Of a DNA stretch of 64,000 nucleotides, positions 59,497 to 64,000 are shown piece after piece. Both the position numbers and the translations under genes were made by a program. The stretch's first letter is position 1. Every line of letters begins with the position of its first letter. Source of the stretch: an uncultured Collinsella sp. (lineage in GTDB: Bacteria > Actinomycetota > Coriobacteriia > Coriobacteriales > Coriobacteriaceae); assembly GCA_959026535.1 (NCBI GenBank), contig CAUFMB010000005.1:1-64000 (forward strand), written 5' to 3'. Below the pieces are notes generated by a model. It saw nothing but the letters and a program-made list of their open reading frames with translations, searched no databases and was not told the DNA's origin.

Positions 59497-61862
59497 GGAT
59501 TCTCAAGCTCTTTAAAAAACATGTCCTGGCACTGTTCGCAGCTATCGTGCTTATCGTAATCAGCTGCAACGCCGATCTGGCGCTGCCTACCTATATGAGC
59601 GACATCGTCGACGTGGGCGTGCAGCAAGGCGGCATCGCCTCGCCCGTACCCGACACCATCCGCGCCGAATCGCTCGACGACCTTGAACTCTTTATGAGCA
59701 CCAAGGACGCCAAAGCTGTGGAGGCCGTGTTTAGCAAGGCTGACAAAAATGGCATTCGAACGTATAAGGGTACCGAGGAAGAGCGTGCCGATGGAGGCAA
59801 GATTGCCGACATTATGAGCCTGCCCGAGACTGTCGTTCTTTCGCTCAACCAGGGCATTGACGCCAACTCTATGGGCGACATGATGGGTTCGTCCACCGAG
59901 GCAAGCGATGGCGGCGCCGCTCAGGCCATGCCCACCCCCGAGCAGATGGCGGCGATGACGCCCGAGCAGCTCGCCGAGATGCAGCAGAAGGCCGCAGCCG
60001 CGCAGAGCATGCAAAAGCAGATCGACGCCGACGGCGGCAAGATCACCATGAAGAGCCTGCGCCTAGGCGTTGAAGGCGGTCTTATCGATCAGGGCAAGCT
60101 CGTCGAGGGCGCCAACCAAATGGCGGACAAAATGGGCTCCATGTCGGGCTCCATCGTCACCCAGCGCGCCGTGAGCTATGTACAGGACGAGTACAAGGCA
60201 CAGGGCATCGACCCCGCCGACGTGCAGAACGCCTACCTGAGCCACATGGCGACCACGATGTTTGGGCTGTGCCTGGTGTCGCTCGTCGCCACCATTCTGA
60301 CCGGTGCCGTGGCGTCGCGCACCGCCTGCTCCATCGCCCGCGACCTGCGCCGCGAGACCTTCAACAAGGTTATGCACTTCTCGCCGGCCGAGGTGGGCAA
60401 GTTTAGCCAGGCCTCGCTCATCACCCGCTGCACCAACGACATTCAGCAGATCCAGATGGCCGCAACCCTGTTTATCCGCATGTGCCTGATGGCCCCCGTC
60501 ATGGGCATCGTCGCCGTCATGCGCGTCCTGGCCAACCACACCGGCCTGGAGTGGACCATCGCCGTGGCCATCATCGCGGTCTCGGCCGTCGTCGGCGTGC
60601 TCATGGGCCTCACCATGCCAAAGTTCAAAAAGATGCAGAGCTTTGTGGACCGCGTGAACCTTACCGCCCGCGAGCTGCTCGACGGCCTTATGCCCATCCG
60701 CTCGTTCAACCGCGAGGAACATGAGCTCGAGCGTTTTGACAAGGCTTCGCTCGACCTGATGACCACGCAGCTCTACACCAACCGCGCCATGAGCTTTATG
60801 ATGCCGCTCATGATGCTCGTCATGAACTGCATCACCGTGCTTATCGTCTGGTTTGGCGCGCAGGGCGTGTCCGACGGCGTGATGCAGGTCGGCAACATGA
60901 TGGCGTTTATCTCCTACACCATGCAGATCGTCATGGCGTTTATGATCCTCACCATGGTTTCGGTCATCCTGCCGCGCGCCGAGGTCGCAGCCGAGCGCGT
61001 GGAAGAGGTCATCACCTGCCCCACGAGCATCAACGACCCTGTCTCGCCCAAACTGCCCGTGGCCAGCGCGCCGCGCGGCGAGCTCACCTTCCGCGACGTG
61101 AGCTTCCAGTATCCCGATGCCCGCGCCGACGTCATCAGCGGCGTGAACTTCACCACGCATGCCGGTCAGATGCTCGGCATTATTGGCTCCACGGGCTCGG
61201 GTAAGTCCACGCTCGTGCAGTTGATTCCGCGCCTGTACGACGTCACGGGCGGCAGCATTTCGCTCGACGGCATCGACGTGCGCGACATGACCCTTTCCGA
61301 GCTGCGCCGCCGCATTGGCTATATCCCGCAGCAGGGTCGCCTGTTCTCGGGCACCGTCGAGAGCAACCTTAAGTTTGCCGGCGACATGGTGAGCGACGAG
61401 GACATGTACCGGGCGGCACGCATCGCCCAGGCCGAGGACTTTATCGCCGAGCGCGAGGGCGGCTACGACTCCCCCATCAGCCAGGGCGGCTCCAATGTTT
61501 CGGGCGGTCAGCGCCAGCGTCTGGCCATCGCCCGCGCCTTGGCCAAGAAGCCCGAGGTCGTGGTGTTCGATGACTCATTTAGCGCCCTCGACTACAAGAC
61601 CGACGCGCGCCTGCGCGAGGAGCTGGCTAAAAACGTTACCGACGCCGCACTCGTGGTCGTGGCACAACGCATCGCGACCATCATGCACGCCGACCAGATC
61701 ATCGTGCTCGACGACGGTCACGTAGTGGGCACCGGCACGCACAAGGAGCTACTGCGCAGCTGCCCGGCGTACCTGGAAATCGCACAGTCGCAGCTTTCCG
61801 CCGAGGAGCTGGGGCTTACCCAAGAAGAAATTGCAGCCGTTATGGAAGGAGGCGAGCGCTAA
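59493..61862 (+). CDS. ABC exporter subunit 1 (degenerate ATP site, large extracytoplasmic insert)
   Basis: A 789-residue fused membrane/ATPase half-exporter. After the first helix (about residues 10-30) there is an insert of roughly 200 residues before helix 2 (near 245), with a methionine/glutamine-rich stretch (MPTPEQMAAMTPEQLAEM). Five further helices and the ATPase follow: Walker A GSTGSGKST, signature VSGGQRQR, Walker B VVVFDDSFSALD. The catalytic glutamate after Walker B is aspartate, as in the non-catalytic half of heterodimeric exporters. Starts at GTG overlapping marR; its stop overlaps the partner start (TAATG). Cargo is likely a drug, lipid or peptide. Confidence 0.9.
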   Translation: MRILKLFKKHVLALFAAIVLIVISCNADLALPTYMSDIVDVGVQQGGIASPVPDTIRAESLDDLELFMSTKDAKAVEAVFSKADKNGIRTYKGTEEERADGGKIADIMSLPETVVLSLNQGIDANSMGDMMGSSTEASDGGAAQAMPTPEQMAAMTPEQLAEMQQKAAAAQSMQKQIDADGGKITMKSLRLGVEGGLIDQGKLVEGANQMADKMGSMSGSIVTQRAVSYVQDEYKAQGIDPADVQNAYLSHMATTMFGLCLVSLVATILTGAVASRTACSIARDLRRETFNKVMHFSPAEVGKFSQASLITRCTNDIQQIQMAATLFIRMCLMAPVMGIVAVMRVLANHTGLEWTIAVAIIAVSAVVGVLMGLTMPKFKKMQSFVDRVNLTARELLDGLMPIRSFNREEHELERFDKASLDLMTTQLYTNRAMSFMMPLMMLVMNCITVLIVWFGAQGVSDGVMQVGNMMAFISYTMQIVMAFMILTMVSVILPRAEVAAERVEEVITCPTSINDPVSPKLPVASAPRGELTFRDVSFQYPDARADVISGVNFTTHAGQMLGIIGSTGSGKSTLVQLIPRLYDVTGGSISLDGIDVRDMTLSELRRRIGYIPQQGRLFSGTVESNLKFAGDMVSDEDMYRAARIAQAEDFIAEREGGYDSPISQGGSNVSGGQRQRLAIARALAKKPEVVVFDDSFSALDYKTDARLREELAKNVTDAALVVVAQRIATIMHADQIIVLDDGHVVGTGTHKELLRSCPAYLEIAQSQLSAEELGLTQEEIAAVMEGGER

Positions 61863-63718
61863 TGGCAGACGAGACCAAGACCCAAATTCCCAAGCCCACC
61901 CGCCAGCGTGGTCCCATGGGCCGCATGGGCGGCATGCGTCGCGGCGAAAAGGCCAAGGACTTTAAGGGCGCCATGCGGCAGTTGCTCGGCTATATCGGTC
62001 AACACAAGGTTGCCGTGCTTGCCGCCGTCGCCTTTGCCGTGTGCTCGGTCGTCTTTAACATTGTGGGACCCAAGGTGCTCGGCCAGGTTACGACCAAGCT
62101 GTTCGAAGGCCTGGTCGCTAAGGTCAACGGTACCGGCGATGTCGACTTTGCCTGGATCGCCAAGACGCTCGGCTTTTTGCTCTGCCTGTATCTGGCAAGC
62201 TCTGTCTGCAGCCTCATCCAGGGCTGGCTCATGACCGGTGTCACGCAAAAGATCTGCTACCGCATGCGCAAGGAGATTGCCGCCAAGATTGCCGTCGTGC
62301 CGATGAGCTACTTTAACGGTCACAGCAAGGGCGACGTGCTCAGCCGCATCACCAACGACGTCGATACGCTGGGTCAGTCGCTCAACCAGAGCGTGACGCA
62401 GCTCATCACGTCGGTGACGCAGATTATCGGCGTGCTCGTCATGATGCTGTCGATCAGCCTGCCGCTCACCGGCGTCACCGTGCTCACGCTGCCGGCAGCC
62501 GCAATTATCTTGATGGTGATGATTCACTTCTCGCAGCCGTACTTCCGCGAGCAGCAGCAGGTCCTGGGCGCCGTCAACGGCATTATCGAGGAGGACTTTG
62601 CCGGTCAAAACGTCATTCAGGTGTTCGACCGCGCCGAGGCCTCAATCGATGAGTTCGACCGTCAAAACGACCGCCTGTTTATTAGTGGCTGGCGTTCGCA
62701 GTTCCTGTCGGGCCTGATGATGCCGCTTATGAGCCTGGTGGGCAACATGGGTTACGTGGGCGTTGTCGTGGTGGGCGCGCAGCTCGCGCTGACCGGCAAT
62801 GCCACGCCCGGCGACATCCAGAGCTTTATCCAGTACGTGCGCAACTTTACGCAACCCGTGCAGCAGCTGGGCAACGTGAGCAACACGATGCAGTCGATGG
62901 CAGCTGCCACCGAGCGTGTGTTTGAGTTTTTAGCCGCACCCGAGGAGGAGCAGAAGGCCGACGCGCAGATCCCTGAGAAGCGCCCCGGCCACGTGGAGTT
63001 TGACCATGTGAAGTTTGGCTATACGCCCGACAAGACCATCATCCACGACTTTAGCTGCGAGGCGCAGCCCGGCCAGACCATCGCCATCGTCGGCCCCACC
63101 GGCGCCGGCAAGACCACGCTCATTAAGCTGCTGCAGCGCTTTTACGACGTGGACGGCGGTTCGCTGCGCGTCGAGGGCGTCGACGTGCGCGACTGGGACC
63201 GTGCGGCACTGCGCGGCGAGTTTGCCATGGTACTGCAGGATACCTGGCTGTTTAACGGCACCATCCGCGAGAACATCCGCTACGGACGCCCCGATGCGAG
63301 CGATGCCGAGGTCGAGGCCGCTGCGCGTGCCGCGCGTTGCGACCACTTTATCCATACGCTCGCCGGCGGCTACGATTTCATGATCAACGAGGAGGGCACT
63401 AACCTATCGCAGGGTCAGCGCCAGCTCGTGACCATCGCCCGCGCCATTTTGGCCGACCGCCCGGCGCTGATTCTGGACGAGGCGACCTCCAACGTCGATA
63501 CCCGTACCGAGGAGCTTATTCAGCGTGCCATGGATGCGCTGATGCAGGGCCGTACCAGCTTTGTTATCGCGCACCGCCTGTCCACGATCCGCAACGCCGA
63601 CGTGATCTTGGTAATTCGCGACGGCGACATCGTCGAGAAGGGCACGCACGACGAGTTGCTCGCCCAGGGCGGCTTCTACGCCGACCTGTACAACTCGCAG
63701 TTCGACGAGGCGGCGTAA
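61862..63718 (+). CDS. ABC exporter subunit 2 (catalytic ATP site)
   Basis: A 618-residue half-exporter partner. A basic, glycine/methionine-rich N terminus (RQRGPMGRMGGMRRG) precedes six helices and the ATPase domain: Walker A GPTGAGKTT, signature LSQGQRQL, Walker B ALILDEATSNVD with the catalytic glutamate, switch histidine in IAHRLSTI. With subunit 1 it makes the classic asymmetric pair of one canonical and one degenerate site. Length is normal for the family, unlike its partner. It is the last gene of the operon, closed by a strong terminator. Confidence 0.92.
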   Translation: MADETKTQIPKPTRQRGPMGRMGGMRRGEKAKDFKGAMRQLLGYIGQHKVAVLAAVAFAVCSVVFNIVGPKVLGQVTTKLFEGLVAKVNGTGDVDFAWIAKTLGFLLCLYLASSVCSLIQGWLMTGVTQKICYRMRKEIAAKIAVVPMSYFNGHSKGDVLSRITNDVDTLGQSLNQSVTQLITSVTQIIGVLVMMLSISLPLTGVTVLTLPAAAIILMVMIHFSQPYFREQQQVLGAVNGIIEEDFAGQNVIQVFDRAEASIDEFDRQNDRLFISGWRSQFLSGLMMPLMSLVGNMGYVGVVVVGAQLALTGNATPGDIQSFIQYVRNFTQPVQQLGNVSNTMQSMAAATERVFEFLAAPEEEQKADAQIPEKRPGHVEFDHVKFGYTPDKTIIHDFSCEAQPGQTIAIVGPTGAGKTTLIKLLQRFYDVDGGSLRVEGVDVRDWDRAALRGEFAMVLQDTWLFNGTIRENIRYGRPDASDAEVEAAARAARCDHFIHTLAGGYDFMINEEGTNLSQGQRQLVTIARAILADRPALILDEATSNVDTRTEELIQRAMDALMQGRTSFVIAHRLSTIRNADVILVIRDGDIVEKGTHDELLAQGGFYADLYNSQFDEAA

Positions 63719-63750
63719 ATTCTGCCGCAGGGAACGAATAACGCCCGAGA

Positions 63751-63786
63751 ACGGGGGCGCAGGACAACCTGCGCCCCCGTTTTTGT
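63751..63786 (+). terminator. Terminator of the exporter operon
   Basis: ACGGGGGCGCAGG and its exact complement around ACAA, then TTTTTG, 33 bases past the stop. The following bases to the window end (63787-64000) hold no gene I can support; CCTGTGGGCAAAAA (63840 on) is also found at 33098. Confidence 0.9.
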
Positions 63787-64000
63787 TCTGCGGCCCTTGA
63801 GCCGCCTCCCCTGGGACCTGATTGACAGCCCCTTCCAAACCCTGTGGGCAAAAAATAGCAAATATGAGTACTGTCACCTTTTTAGTAACAGCCAAAACCG
63901 CCTCAAACGACCTCTTTGCGGCCTCTATACGCCTTCAAATTAATAAAACGCCCGTTAGCAGGCTTCCGTCTGCCAACGTTAATGAACATATTAATCACTT

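Overview
The window is a high-GC, densely coded bacterial chromosome segment. Gene content and sequence style suggest an anaerobic gut actinobacterium of the class Coriobacteriia, most likely Collinsella or a close relative. The clues are a giant two-ASKHA-domain CoA-dehydratase activase, pyruvate formate-lyase fermentation, sucrose/fructan uptake by PTS, an arylsulfate sulfotransferase remnant, and many palindromes carrying GGGACAG. Genus is inferred from style, not from a marker gene. I saw no rRNA, tRNA, CRISPR array, insertion sequence or prophage.

Layout. 1-11.7 kb: accessory and metabolic genes, mostly on the minus strand: a membrane-anchored unknown, a sulfotransferase remnant, a 3-hydroxyacyl-CoA dehydrogenase, a TetR regulator with the 1593-residue activase, a 41-residue basic membrane peptide, a HAD phosphatase, and a frameshifted MFS transporter with its TetR regulator. 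11.7-17.3 kb: ammonium transporter plus P-II protein, a CmpB-like membrane protein with an HD protein, and dxs. 17.5-21.9 kb: a polar amino-acid ABC importer followed by a class I amidotransferase. 22-32.7 kb: an HPt/REC/HD-GYP signalling pair, alpha/beta hydrolase, radical SAM protein, methionine aminopeptidase, 2-hydroxyacid dehydrogenase, M18 aminopeptidase, an Ntn amidase and phosphofructokinase. 33.2-39 kb: an FtsX-type ABC exporter, a GyrI-like protein behind a LexA-type box, a decayed Abi_2 gene behind a pseudoknot RNA and joined to a chloride-channel remnant, and ogt. 39.6-45 kb: the aspartate-family genes asd, lysC, thrC and thrB. 45-50 kb: engB, mtnN, a beta-lactamase-fold serine hydrolase, pflA and DegV. 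50-56 kb: a sucrose/fructan locus (two GH32 enzymes, PTS EIIBC, LacI). 56-58.5 kb: a pyruvate formate-lyase split into a 683-residue body and an 83-residue glycyl-radical protein. 59-63.7 kb: MarR plus a heterodimeric ABC exporter.

How the genes work together. Sugars enter by the PTS, are cleaved by GH32 enzymes and pass through phosphofructokinase to pyruvate, which split PFL (activated by PflA) converts to acetyl-CoA and formate. Nitrogen enters through Amt/P-II and the amino-acid importer. Aspartate is routed to threonine and the lysine/methionine precursors by LysC, Asd, ThrB and ThrC.

The least ordinary features are two. The first is the natural split of PFL. The second is an unusually rich set of long intergenic palindromes. 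Four copies (32.7, 39.5, 45.0 and 56.0 kb) share an invariant asymmetric internal loop (CCGCA opposite GAGGACG, plus an AT bulge) around a four-base-pair helix that covaries. A second family carries GGGACAG in hairpin loops, and a third is a pair of covarying AGTTGCGGTG palindromes. Function is unknown for all three.
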